A stretch of 64,000 nt of DNA. Source: Karstenula rhodostoma CBS 690.94. Lineage: Eukaryota; Ascomycota; Dothideomycetes; Pleosporales; Didymosphaeriaceae. Below the pieces are notes generated by a model. It did not search any database. It was given only the letters and a program-made list of their open reading frames with translations, and had not been told where the DNA came from. The position numbers and the translations under genes were made by a program. The stretch is taken from assembly GCA_010093485.1 (NCBI GenBank), contig MU001503.1:1013132-1077131 (forward strand), given 5' to 3'. Shown here piece by piece: positions 42,876 through 55,169 of the stretch (the stretch's first letter is position 1; each line of letters begins with the position of its first letter).

Positions 42876-45800
42876 TAGACAGTCTCGCTTGAAAAGATAA
42901 GAAGTCAGAGTTGGAGAACCACAAGTCCATTACAGCAGTCACCGCAGGTGCTCAAGCTTTTGACATGACGACGTGGGACTTACATTGCTGGCGTTCGAAG
43001 GGTATGGAAAAGAGCAAGGGATCAAACAGGTTCTTTCTGGATAAATTTGGAACACCGCTCAATCAAGACAACGAAGCGTATGCTGCAAGTACATCGTAGC
43101 ATGTATTTAAACTCTATTCTCACAACACCCTGGACCACACAAACAGGGAGACTAGTTCAATTTACCAATGGCGAGTACACAAAGTGCGTACTTTCCAGTT
43201 CCCCGTAGAGTAAACCACGCACCAAGCATGTCCACCGCCAACGCGACACACCCCAAGATAAATTTACCACCCAGAAAACACACCAAGTTTCCCCAACAAA
43301 CGCACAAACCCCGCCTCCTACTCTCGCCCAAAACCACCCAACACGCCGCACTCAACCCATGATCCCATCAACCATGTCCCCCATCTATCTCACCATCCCA
43401 GCACACATATGGAACACCACCACCCCAACCCCAACCCGCACACCTCCCCGTCTCACCATCCCAGCATCCGTCTGGAACGCCTACACACCTCGTACAGCCA
43501 AACCCCACAAGGAAAAGCAAAAGCAAAAGCGTAAGCGCAAAGACTGCACCTTCAAGCCTGGCCGCGGCGTGTTGGACTTCCACTCCGGCAGCCGCACGGC
43601 GGTGGCGTATAAGCCGCCGTGTCTTGGGCCGTCGTGTAGGAATTGTGCGAGGTGGTATCCGGGACTTGCTCGGACGATGGTGGGTTTGGGGGGTGAGGGG
43701 GGTGAGGGGGATGGGGAGAAGGGGGATGGGGAGGGAGGTGTGGTTGGGTGCGAGGGCGAGGGCGGAGCTGTTGCTGTTGCTGTGTAAAGAAGGGGTAGGC
43801 AGGCAGCGGGTGGGTTGGAAAGCATGAGGGAAAGATGCAGCTGTGCGACTGTTGGAAGTAGAGGCTAGAGGCATCTCTATTGTGTGATAAGCTGCAGAAG
43901 AGCAGTTCATACGACATGTTGTACATATCGTGCTATGCAGATGGGAAGATGGGCATGAATGTGCACGATGGCTATTTCAAACCTCGACAAAAGAGGCAGA
44001 GTTGTCATCGCTCAGCTCGAAGATCAGAATTGAGCTGGACTGTCTATCGTGCGTAGTGCTGGTAAGTACCTTCGGAGGTATGATGGAGACTTGGCATCGC
44101 CTAACTTCCAGCGGTATACTGTATATATATATCTGGCTATAGAGACGCTTGCGACCTAATCGATATCGAACTGCAAACACTCACAGCCAGGGTTCCTCCC
44201 ACTGCTTTCTAATCCCTTGATGCGAGAACCCTGTTTTTCTTGATACCACGCTTTCCTCTCGCATATCCAGCTAGCCAGGCGGGCGCACGTAGTGTTGATA
44301 GTGGTCTATAGTCCTAGTAATGATGAAGTTGGGTACTGTAGGGTCTAACTATGGATCGCGAAGAAGTCTAGTACTGGTTCTACCTAACCTTAAGTACACG
44401 TACACCTTCCTACCATTCCCTAGGAGTTATGAGTTTTATAGAATGTATAGTAGCTGTGTTTGATAGTGTTTAATATATTCACCGCAGGCAGAAGAAACGA
44501 CGCCCAGGCAGACCTCCTCAATGCCTCCCGTCTCTCCCGGAAACCCCCAGCGTCGACGCATCACATCCGAGATAACATCATACTCCGCACGTCATAGGCC
44601 TTCCCCGACCCGTACCGCCATACCTCGAACCCCCGCTTTTCTTCCAATCCGGACGCCCGAGCAGATGGAGCCGTACGTGCGAGGGATACCGGGGTGGGTG
44701 GCTGCAGATTCGCGTGATTATGAGGGGCGAAGTCGATGCAGGATAGATTGAATGTGCAGTAAACCATCCACGGCGAAGGAGGTGTTTGAATGACCTTCGG
44801 CATGCACAGAGTTGTTGGAAGAATCGCTTGTGTTGTGATCAAGAGGAGGAATCAAGCCCCTTAGCCACCTATCGCGCCTTAGCCGCTTTTTTGATCCCGC
44901 ACAACACCTTCTTGCCCCCCCTACTTTATTGAACCGCCCTACCTCATCGTGATTATATACAATATATATAGCTACCTACTCCACGCAGAGTTTCCATCTA
45001 GGGCTGCATTAAAGTACGGTAGACCGTGATGAATATTTTATCCTCTTGACTTGAGACTTATAGGGGGAGAGGAAACGCAAGGTGCGTGATACCGCGTTGC
45101 CTATCTAAACGAATGGCATATATATCAACGCTTCCACGAAGACTACTGTGTACGCTTTCCCATGCCACCTTCGCCTTTCGCACGCTTTCAACGTATGTAT
45201 CTAGATAGCTGGACTTCTTAGCGTCGCTCCATGTCAGGTATCTTCCTAGCCAACGATATGCACAGCCTTTTATAAAGATCTACACGCCAGCGAGGCATCG
45301 CTACAACGTCTTTGTCTAAACTCACGCGGCGCGACGGACGATGCGGCACCGTCCGATGTCTCATGGTACCCGCGCGGGAGAGGTTTCCCAAGCACGTGCG
45401 CGACAGGACGATAGAGGGGGGGGAGGAGGAGGTCGTGGGATTCGGGCCTCGCGCAACATGATGAGTCTAGCAGATAAAAGGTGGTCGGTTGACCAGGGGT
45501 CTGGGATGGATCGATCAATCGGACCGCGGAGGGGGCATTGTTGAGCTTTGGCGCCGAAAGGGTAGGTGGAAGTTGTTCTGGAAGGAGAAGAAGGCATCTC
45601 AGAGAAGCGCGACTCAAGACCCAAAAGGCAAAGATGCTTACCCGCAGCTTCTACATCAAAGCACGTTCTTTTACACCCACAGACGAAGACGCTTTTGAAA
45701 CATCCAGGAACAGAAGTCAGTCAGAGCGGGATAACAAGGCGGGATGACAAGGCGGTCGTGGGGCTGAGCGACTGCATCGAGACCCTTGGCGTCAGATCTG

Positions 45801-48345
45801 TAAAAAGAAAAGCAATATGCTCTTCTCACATGCTTCTCCCCAGGTAGTGTTTCAAGTGTGGATGGCGCCACACGATCCTCACTGCGTGTCCACATATGCA
45901 ACCTCGTATTTGCAAGTGCCGTGGTAAGACATGTATGCGGAGGATGTGGTTGATGCTGTCAGCCTGTCAGCTTTTCGAAACGCGTCGTCTCAGGCAGAGT
46001 AGCCATGTGCGACCAGTGGGGCTCCAGCATTGGTTGTTGGGCTAATTGATTTTGCGTCCTGTACCCTTATTGACGTGGTGGCTGCCACGCTTGGGATGAC
46101 CGTGCTACGGGTGTAGCCTGAGCAGAGGCAGGGGGAGCCACCGTGTACCCGTGCTATTTGTGTAATCGTGCATGGGAACAAATTGTACAGCATGGTTTCG
46201 ATATTCTGCGAGCTAAACGTAGACCAGGCAAAGTAAGAGTGTTCGACGGTCTGTGGTGGGTCACCTGACGTTATGTTGAGGTCCGGTAACAAAGACGGCT
46301 GTAGTCGCACAGGGGCTGGTGATGGGCGACATCTGGTTCGGCGAGCCCACGAACGCGTTACATCAATAGAAGCAGGATGATGAACCAATTTCGCTCAAAG
46401 CGAATCAGGCAGCCGGTGTGGTGTTTAAGGTTGGAAGTCGATAGTTGGGTTGCGCCTCTCCGCTAGCTCTTGCGGGGTATCTTGCACAGGCAAAGCGACG
46501 CCAACGCAGGGGGCCGACTCCACGGCTGCCTCGGAACAGATGTTCCCTGAGCGGCAAAAACAGAAGGCGGCTTGTTTCGGGCTCCGGGTCGAACAGCTGG
46601 CCGCGCAGTTCGGTGCAGATGCATCTGTGAGGCGTCGTTCGCCGGGGGCGGGCGCTGTCATGTCGCAAAAGCTCCGATGGGCACTCCCCAGACGGCGGAG
46701 ACGACGGGCTGTGGACTTCGTCTCCCCGGGGCAGGATATGGCATGATTGGTGGACTTGGGGGAATGTTCCAAGCCCCGGCATGCAGTTCTCAGCTCGCAG
46801 GAACACGAAGTTGATCCGTCTGACGGGCAGTGGGCGATGGCTTCATCCCCCGGGCCAAGCGGCAAGGCGAGTAGACGTGCATCTGTCGTCGCGATGCCTG
46901 CTCATCATGGCCATGGTCATGGTGAGGCGGTCGTCGCCACCATGTTTCCGTGGCGAACATGCAGAAGCGACGGAATAGCCGGTATGATCGACGTCGCGCG
47001 AAGTGACCACGCTGCAGCGCGACGATTCAGCACATCTCGTCACTGTGCATGCTCTGCATCTCGGGGCCTAGCGAGTGTCGATCCCAGTACCGCGGCGGTG
47101 GTTCCTGGGTTTGTTTTTTGCCCGAAAAAGAGCCTGCATCGCAAGGATCCCGACGGAGGGTGGAGAGCGATGCACGTCAAGGGCGGGAAACTGCAGCCGC
47201 CATGCCAACGATTCGACGCCTCGATCCGAACCAGAGGAACGAGATGATGCCCGCGCACGACCGATGGGGCGCAGAGGCGCCGTGGCGGATACGTGAGGCT
47301 GTCCGAAGGGACGCGTGGGCGTGAATGAGGCGAGCAGAGACCCCTGGTCGGTGTACGCGGCAGGAGTCAGACATGCACGCTCGGCCAATACGAATGCGAC
47401 TGTGTTTCTGGGACGCCTTTCATGCTTCAGGAAATCCTGCAAACATTGATTTGCAATGCTAGTCTATTGAGAAAACAAGAGCCATGGCTCCTACAGAGCG
47501 GGCTCGGTTGCTGCCCGACCACGCAGCCCAACTCTCTCTCAGCGCCTCGGACAGCTGTCGCTGTCGGTGCCCATCTTCATGCACGAACACCTGCCTCTTC
47601 CGTCCATGGGCTTCCGCCCCTTGCTGTGTCCCCATCTCCACCGGACACGTCGAATAATTGGGGCTTGTACCCCATCTCCCAACCTAGTTTCAACCATGCC
47701 CAGCATGCGCCAACAGAACCGCACACCGCATCTCTTCATTAGGATCCATGCCAAACACCGACCGACGCCAGCACCGGCCCAACTCTTTTATTAGTCCCCT
47801 TGACCGGAAAAGCAAGCAAAAGCCCAAAGTCCAGATGTCCGCCCATACCTGCCCAATCCCCGCGCCATTGACGTCGCGGGGCCCATGGGAACCCAATGCC
47901 TAACCCTTTCGCCGTGTCGTCCATCTAATGCAGAGTATCCTACCTAATAGGAGAATCGATAAGTCCGGTGGCGTGAAATGGAAAACATCATGCCCAGGGT
48001 CCCGAGTACGTCGTCGCTGCGCGAGCTCGGCGAGCTGTACAGTCCCCGCTATACTCTTCGAGCCGGGAGGCGGAAAGAAATCGAGACCAAGTGAAGAAGA
48101 GTGAGACTAGTGAAAAATGGAACGAACATGCGTAACGACAAAGAAAGATTCATGTACAAGGAGAAAAGGGAAAGATATTGCTGGAGAACAGGGCGCCGTT
48201 CTTGCAACTGCGCATAATGGTACACGAGTAACAGGCAATGTAAGGGAAGAATAGGCGAGGTGGCTTCACTCGATGCGTCGTTAGCGTAACAACCACGAGC
48301 GCCATACGAAGCCACCGAAGAGATCGCCGTCGCAGAAAGCTTGTA
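42876..48345. other. 5.5-kb region almost without genes
   Basis: Only the weak small gene at 43359 is proposed inside. Minor frames such as 44521-44751 plus (76 residues) or 46425-46865 minus (146 residues) show no domain or splice support. The part around 44300-45100 is AT-rich with TATATA runs, possibly an old repeat remnant. 45300-47900 is GC-rich with many overlapping chance frames. Confidence 0.45.
43359..43787 (+). CDS. Small hypothetical protein with a duplicated LTIPAxxWN motif
   Basis: A 142-residue open frame. Two copies of a short unit (YLTIPAHIWNTTTP and RLTIPASVWNAYTP) stand 24 residues apart, followed by a Lys/Arg-rich stretch (KEKQKQKRKRK), a segment with four Cys/Trp landmarks (CLGPSCRNCARWYPG) and a Gly/Glu-rich low-complexity tail. 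The repeat and the C-x4-C-x2-C spacing look non-random, but there is no signal peptide, intron or family match I recognise, and the opposite strand is also open. Could be spurious. Confidence 0.25.
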   Translation: MIPSTMSPIYLTIPAHIWNTTTPTPTRTPPRLTIPASVWNAYTPRTAKPHKEKQKQKRKRKDCTFKPGRGVLDFHSGSRTAVAYKPPCLGPSCRNCARWYPGLARTMVGLGGEGGEGDGEKGDGEGGVVGCEGEGGAVAVAV

Positions 48346-49668
48346 TTATCGCCGTCGTGAGCTGGAGGCCGAGGGTCGCTGAGTGGAGGAAGAACCGACA
48401 CCCAGTTTCTCGAGTTGTTCGAGGCATTTCATCAACACTGGGAACAGTCAGCTCTGCAGGGGGACGCAGGTGGTTTACACGCACTAGCAGTGATTTCTTC
48501 CTCCCACACGCCCATTTGGTAATCGACAAGCCCGTGCTTCTCCATATTGTCGCAGTTCTTTACGAGCTTGCTGCCCATCTTCTCAATCAAATCGTATTCG
48601 ATTATCGACTGCGGCGCCTGCGGTCGTTGGCCTGTAGTCCGCATCTCTTCGACCAGCTCGAACTGCTTTTGGAATAGACCCAGCCAGCAGTTGTTGAACT
48701 CTTCCCACAGCTTGAGGCGCATCTGGTAATGCGTTTCATCGTCGCGTACTAGGCCTATAGTCAATTCAGCTGTTCGTTCGCGCCACACGCGGCGAAAAAA
48801 ACTCACCCAAGGTCTCGGCCCAGTGCAACAGCCAATCCGAGAGCCGGTCGAGTGCTGGCGCGGCCTCGCTCAGGCGCCCGTTGTGGACCTGCTCAAACGT
48901 TTTCTTGAGTTCCGTCTGGTAGGTGTTGTAGAAGTCATCGTACTCGTTGCTGTTGCCGTCCTGCTGGGGCTGAGGCTGAGGCTGGGGCTGGGGATACGCA
49001 GGCTGGGGGTAGCCTCCGCCGTGGGTGGTAGGTGGGTGCGGGTCTGTCATGGCGGCGGTCGAGTAGGCCGGCGCAGACTGCTGCGGTGTATATCCTATGG
49101 ACGGGTACTGAGAGGAGACGTTCTGCGGCGCAATGGCAGAGGAAGGCGCGCTTGTTGGGCCACCCTCGCCGGGCACACCACTGTAGTATTGCGGTTGTGC
49201 AACGCCAAAGTTGGTACCCAGGACCTCTATAGCCGAGTCCCTGTTCTGCTGATACTGTGCCACGGGCTCGTACTGTGACGAGCCCGGCTGCGAGGCCTGG
49301 GCGGGCACATTGTACATGACGTTCTGGGGGTACTGCGAGTACTGCTGCTGGGACGCGCGCTGGGGCGCTTGCTGGCCGGCATAGTCTTGGGCGCCGTAGG
49401 CCACGCCGGGCTGTTGGATCGACGAGCCGACAAACTGTGAAGCTCCTTCGTAAGCGTAACCGTAACTCTGTGCGCTGGGGCCTGGGCCCGCGCGACTGAC
49501 CGCAGCTGGAGCTGACGGCGCAGATGTGGGCGGTTGGGCGGCCAAAGGCGCCTGCCTGAAGCGGTCGGATGCGCTTACCACAGGATAGGATGCTTGTGGT
49601 TGGAGCAGCGTGCCTTGCTGGCTCGCGTAACCTGCGGTACTCTGCCGTGGCCGGCGGTCATTGTCCAT
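48346..49668 (-). CDS. Conserved-looking fungal protein, disordered N-terminus and helical C-terminus
   Basis: 407 residues from three exons; introns 48755-48806 and 48438-48484, both restoring the frame. The N-terminal 260 residues are Gln/Pro/Tyr/Ser-rich and disordered, with a PQPQPQPQPQ tract. From about 265 on the sequence turns into a compact, charged helical domain (EYDDFYNTYQTELKKTFEQV, LSDWLLHWAETLGLVRDDETHYQMRLKLWEEFNNCWLGLFQKQ) and ends in SSSRRR. The splice-supported helical domain argues for a real gene. I do not recognise its function. The first in-frame ATG is 49668, but coding-like sequence continues upstream in frame (to about 49790) without an ATG, so an upstream exon may be missing. 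Confidence 0.7.
48960..49005. repeat. CTGAGG/CTGGGG hexamer tract encoding poly-(Pro-Gln)
   Basis: A short tandem hexamer tract inside the disordered part of the preceding gene. It could vary in length between strains. Confidence 0.7.
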
Positions 49669-50910
49669 CCCACCCGGCCGGCTCTTGAGCTGCACGTTAA
49701 AGGGCGGTTCGAGGGCCCTATACGCCGAGGGCGACACTGGCGGGGTCGCGTAATTTGCCAGCTTGGAGACGTGTCGGCCGACGAGCGGTGGGCGGGCGCG
49801 GGGGTGCTGCAGTCGGGCGCGGTGGGCAGAGAAGAGAGGTCGGACGAGGAAGAGCTGCAGTGAGGGGAGGGTCGTGTCGTGGTGTTGGGGTGGTGGTTGC
49901 GGGAGGTGACGTCCGCAATGCGAATAAGAGCGGGATGCTCGAGGCTTCAGACGGATGGGTATGGATATAAACAGCGCCCTCGCGCATCACTTGCGCAGCC
50001 AATGGAGCCTGACAGGAAAAAGCAGCCGGCGCAACGCCTCACCGGCCTGGCACGCTCGCAAGGATATCCTCGGCCCGTTGTGACGAGGATGTTTTTGTAA
50101 GAACCCGGGAGGCGGCGTCCCGATCTGGCAACGTAGGAGGATGACGAAGGAGAAGGGGGACCTGCGGGCTCGTAGCCAAACCGTGACAGGACCGTGGCGC
50201 GCAAAAGAAACGTGGAAGACCCTGAAAGAGTCAGGCTTGGTGTGCTGCTCCCCCAGGAACGCAGAGCAGATCCAGGTAGGGCTGTCCTTGCACTCGGTCA
50301 ACAGCCCGAACGCGATGGGCTAGAAGGCCGGGCTACTGGATCTCAAACAACCCAACGCCCCCGTTCCGGCAGCTGGCCAGCCCTACGATGCGTTGGCGTC
50401 CGTCACGATAGTAGCTCCACGACGCACAGGACGATGGGGAGCAGGTGCAGTGGAAGATGAAGCGTTCGGTGCGCGTTAAGACGGCAGTGCGACAGTTTTG
50501 CTTTGCCCGAAGTGTTCGCACTGGCCCACGGGTTGAAATCGGGTCCGGTGGAGAGCCTTTCAATGAGGAGAGTCGTGCGGGCGTGGTCTCATTGGGCAGT
50601 GGGTGGGGAGGTCTTTAAGGCAGGTTGCGTCACGAGCAAAGCGCTCGGGCAGATTTGCGTGCCAAAGCTTGCCGCTACCGCAGACGGCGTCCGGTGCAAC
50701 AATAGTCTTGGGGTGCAAGTGGGGGCGCGTGCAAACGAGACGGGAGTGCTAACGGGGGCGTGTGGTGTCGGTTGGGTTGAAGATGACAAAGTGAGGGTGG
50801 GAACGGCCACATTGGGGTGTGAGAGCATCAAGCGGGAAGGACGCAAAAGAAAAGGGCCAGCGCGCCACGGCGGCCAGGCAGTGTAATAATAGGGCCGGGC
50901 GGGCGAGGAA

Positions 50911-50949
50911 GGGTGTGGGTGTGGGTATGGGTATGGGTATGGTTATGGG
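50911..50949. repeat. G-rich hexamer tract (GGGTGT/GGGTAT)
   Basis: Six or seven G-rich hexamers in a row on the plus strand, capable of G-quadruplex formation. A similar tract (GGTTAT/GGGTAT) lies at 60431-60461 downstream of the phosphodiesterase gene. Confidence 0.7.
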
Positions 50950-51888
50950 AGAGGAGCCAGGCCACGTTTGGGGTCTCGTACCTGAGGGGTGGGTGTGGCG
51001 CTGGGCGGAGAGGAGACAGTTGATGATGAGGCGGCTTCAGCGAACTGTGGATGACATGACGGCGAGCAGCTGCGTACCTGGCCCAGGCAAGGCTCGGATA
51101 TCCGACCATGATATGGTGGGGCGTGCGCTAGGATGAAGCCCTGCCGTCAGGTTACAGATCGCCCTCGACGATCTGCAGAGGGCTGGATGGTGGACAGGCC
51201 TTTCTGCAGGGCATCAGCGCTGTTTGGCGGATACGCGCGCATATGTACAGGCCCTCTGTCAGCATCCTTCCGCAGCGCGGAACGCAGCAGCTGTCGGCCT
51301 CACTCACGCTTCTACGTTCGGCTTCATGCGCGCGGTGCAACGGCCAGGACTGAGGAAGCACTTGGCGGCCACTTGGAGATTGGGAGTGCATACCGGCGGC
51401 CCAGTGCTGGCCACGCTGAGCTGAGCAAAGGGGGCCGTCACCACCAACTGCGCGGTCCGCGACTGAGCACTGCGAGGAGGAGCGTGCCGGCGAGAGCGAG
51501 GGCGAGGGCGCGGGCGAGGAGCGTCGCAGCCGTGTTTCATGCAGGCGAAGAACGAGATGCATCGTGGAGAGGCGGCGCTGTGATTCGGTTCGCGGCGAGC
51601 CAAATCATCAAACGGTTCTTCGACCATTGCAGCGTCATCCGGTGGTGTTGCTTCGGGGCACCAACATTGCATTCCATTGCATGCCATGCCACGGGCCAGC
51701 GCCCGTGCTCACGGTGCAGTGTTGTCAGGGGGTGCTTCGCCCAAGCCCAGGACTCGCTCATCTCTCTGATGCCACGGCGCAGGGGCACACAGCCTCACTC
51801 GTCGATCCCGCCGCACGCCAGCGCCGCCTTTGCGGGCAACATGCAGGCCGCATCGGCGTGGGCGAGGGCTCCCCAGACACATGCCGAC

Positions 51889-51915
51889 GCGAGCTGCGAG
51901 CTGCGAGCTGCGAGC
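51889..51915. repeat. GCGAGCT heptamer, nearly four copies
   Basis: Three perfect GCGAGCT units plus GCGAGC. A simple repeat with no associated gene. Confidence 0.9.
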
Positions 51916-53829
51916 ATCGCAACCTCGACCCGCACCGCTCGCGGAGCTTTGGCTCTGGCAGCAAACTCGCCGCGAGCATCGGCACGCCTCCTGCGCGTCT
52001 GGCTGGCCTTGCCCGCCGCCCTCTAATGCACCGCGAAACCTCCTTCCGGCGCACGGCTCAACGCTCTTCTGGTGCTGGTCGGCGAGCGCATCAATCATGG
52101 TACACTACTCACACAAGGAAAACGCTGCTCCAACACGCGCCGACACGCGCACCCACCGGCATCCCATGTGGCCGTTGCGACCGTCGCGACCGCCGTGAAT
52201 GCTGACCTCACGTCCCCCTCGGCAGGGATCGCTTGTGTGTGTCAGTCTTCTGGAAAATGTGCAAAAGTCCCCGATCGCACTCGCCCTTACCCTCCCCCAT
52301 GCTGCCGTCTCGTGAAACAGGCGGCGTCCAGGTTACATCTCGGTCTGAAAAGGCCATTGGTGCATCGTCTAGGCCAACAGCAGCAATCCGGCACTCACCC
52401 GCCGTCCTCGACACATCCGAAATTGCAGGTCCCGCGAACAGCTTTCCAGAAGGCTGTCACGACCATGTTTCCTTCGTTTCTTTCTGCTGCAGCTACTACA
52501 AGGCCTGTGCCGCCCCATTGGCATCTGGCAGGAGGCCTAAAAAACAAAGCAGACAGCTGCGGCGACTCCTCTCAAACCATCGCATAAACTGTCTGCACGC
52601 AGCCCATTCTCAAACACCACCCGTGCGGCTGTTGTCCTGCTTCCGACCATGTGCCGCAGCAAGCATCGCATCTGCCCGTTTAGCCGTTAGGGCTGGCTGC
52701 TCCAACCCTGGATGCCGGCGATATCGCCGTTGAGATGAGGGAGATCAGAACGAGCATTTGGGGAAGACGGGGTGGTTGCGTTGATTGGTCGACACGTTGA
52801 ACCATCGCCCATGCGCCTGCAATTCGGCGAGTCAGGAGCACATGGCCCACGCAACGTGTTTGTTCCTTGTCAAGGACCTTTGCTGCGACTAAGGTATCAG
52901 CCATTCCGGTCAAGATCCATTTCCACGCTTGTTTTTCTGAACAGTGCGGCTCTCTCCGAATAGCGACGCGCCAACCGCTTTGGGACACCCATCTTGGAGA
53001 ACATGACGCACCAGCCATCGACACAGGGATGCCATGCCTAGCGCGTCGCGAATCGTTGCAAACTCAACGTCGAGCTGCACAAGACAGGAGAACGCGCGCC
53101 GCTGAGAGAAAGCCACCAGATGAGGGCTAGTAGAATAGAGGGGTTGGGCGAACAAGTCGAGAAACACGCCATTCGTACAGCAATCTGCGTCACTGAAGCT
53201 CGCAAGTGTAAGAGAGTGACAGGGAGTCAGCGAAACAATCGAGCCGTGAGTGGTTGACAAGGACCACCATCCCGTTCGTCAGGCCTCGAACGCTTCGAAA
53301 CCTTTGGCCCGAGGCATGCCCGACCATGTGCTTAGCCGCTTCTGCGCACTTACAGATCCTCCACAAACGCCCGATGGAAAGGGTGACCTGTCTTGCTGAC
53401 GCCAAACAGGATTGTCCATGGTTCCTGGCGCAGAACTCCATGGGCACAGTACAAGCGAATCTTCCGGATCGACCGAACCATACAACGTTCGGCTATACCA
53501 AACATGGTCAAGGTCGATTGATTGTGTGTGAACCGCGACAGCCGACAAGGAACATGGCTTCGACTTTGATCTTCAGTCGCCTCTTTATACCATCGTCATT
53601 GGTCACGTGCCTCTTGCCATTCAATCTATGATCAACAACCGCTAACTGCCCAGCCTTGGGTTGGGGCAGATGCTTCATACTACACTACACGGTGAGGCGA
53701 ACCTTGGCATCAAGGCAAAGATGTGAACACGAAGACGTAAAGTCACAACGGGACGATCGCCCTGCATTCGAGTATGTTACAACAAATATGTATGCTAATG
53801 CACAAGGATAATATACACTGCGCGAAAGC

Positions 53830-54908
53830 CTAACGCTTGACCCAGGTGGGCATCTTGCGCGCCTTGACATGACCTGTCTTCTTCCTTTCCACCTTCCTTG
53901 GATCCCGAGTAACGCAGCCAGCTGCAGAGTATTAGCACGTTGTTCGGATTTTCCGCCAAGAATATAGTAGCAGCACTTACCGCGTCGCAGAGCTGGCTTC
54001 AACGCCGGCTCGTGTACCAACAAGGCCTTCGCAACAGCCAGAGTTAACGCTTCTGCTTGGCCTGTAGATCCTCCGCCTTGAACCAATCCAAACATGTTGT
54101 ATTTGTCCAGCCTATGCGTAGCCTTCAAGGCCCAGACGGCGCTCTCGCGGTGATGCAAACGTCCGAAGAACTGCGACAAGGATTTGCCATTAACAAGAGC
54201 CTCTCCTTCTCCTTCTACCAGCCACACAACCGCAGAGGAAGTCTTCCTGCGACCGACACCTCTAGCTCGGCCCCAGTCATCTACAAGCTGAGGAGCAGGG
54301 ACGAGGTCACCAGGCTGGCTGTCTTTCATGAACCGTCGCATCGCCGTCTTGATATGCTCCGGCATCAAAGATGGATGCACCAGGTTCAATCTCTTGACAA
54401 TGTGCATCATCCTGTGGAATCGCTGCGTCTTGACAGGCTCGTTGGTCATGATGCGGTATTGATCGATCGTCTTCCATGCCACCCTGGGGGCCTCGGTGGT
54501 CAGTATCGTGGGTAGCGTGGCAACGCTGCGGAGGAGAGCGGAAACATGGAGGTAGTCGTCGGTGAAGGTCGGCTTTGCGCTGAAATACGATCGAGATGCC
54601 GGGACAACACGCAGGGTGCGAAGTAGCTGGTTGTTGCTCTTTTGATTATTTCCACCCCCCGAGTCCTTGTCTCCACCCTCGTCTGCCTCGAATTCGATTT
54701 CAGGAGCGGCAGTGAAGGGTTCCAGCTGCGCTTCGGGAGTCTCGCTGGTGAGCTCAGCGCTGCGCGACGGCGTGGTCGAGATGAAGCGCGCTGCTGGCTG
54801 GAGACTCCTGTACGGTAATCGCATCGTCCGCGTGCATTGGGATCGTGGTGCACTTCGCAAGCCCTCCGCGGCTGACCATAGCGTTCGTGAAAGCTCCCCT
54901 CGCGCCAT
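53830..54908 (-). CDS. MRPS9: Mitochondrial small-subunit ribosomal protein uS9m (Mrps9)
   Basis: 342 residues from two exons (intron 53932-53981). The N-terminus is Arg/Ser-rich without acidic residues for about 50 positions ([19 protein letters not shown]), fitting a mitochondrial targeting sequence. A fungal-specific middle part follows. The C-terminal 130 residues are the universal S9 domain: [49 protein letters not shown] and, from exon 2, [27 protein letters not shown], the conserved S9 tail that reaches the decoding centre. The ATG at 54908 is chosen over the longer open frame because it begins the targeting peptide. It is divergent from eEF1B-gamma across 261 bp. Confidence 0.94.
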
Positions 54909-55169
54909 GGCGGCTTCAATTGTCGCGATGTGTCGTCGTGGGTTGTGATGGCTTGCAGGCAAGCTATGTTTCGTAAATTCTTGGGCAGGCGCGGACCAAG
55001 CGCTTTCCCTCGTTGCTCGTTCAGGCAAGGCGTGGTCGGCGCGCAATTTCTCCGGCACAAAAAGCTCTTCCCTCATCTTGCCCCGCCTCCCCTCGCATAC
55101 TTCAATTTTCTCGACCACTGTCTCGTCAACCACTGATTGTGCTGCTTGTATTCCAAGAAAATCGCAATC
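54909..55169. promoter_or_regulatory. Short bidirectional promoter, uS9m / eEF1B-gamma
   Basis: Only 261 bp separate the two divergent ATGs of a mitochondrial ribosomal protein and a cytosolic translation factor, so a shared control region is likely. I see no obvious TATA box. Confidence 0.5.

Larger units (their letters stand above)
49669..53829. other. 4.2-kb GC-rich region without a supported gene
   Basis: Many long overlapping frames on both strands (for example 51133-52026 plus, 297 residues) are Arg/Ala/Cys-rich and compositionally driven. None shows a domain, signal peptide or consistent splice sites. Tandem repeats: GGGTGT/GGGTAT units at 50911-50949, GCGAGG-like at about 51491-51520 and GCGAGCT units at 51889-51915. 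The left end may contain an upstream exon of the 48346 gene. Confidence 0.45.

Noticed and set aside
44300..45060. AT-rich stretch with TATATA runs, possible transposon remnant
   Set aside because: No terminal repeats, target duplication or transposase residue could be identified.
51133..52026. 297-residue plus-strand frame
   Set aside because: Ala/Arg/Cys-rich with simple-repeat segments (Ala-Arg runs); several overlapping frames equally long.
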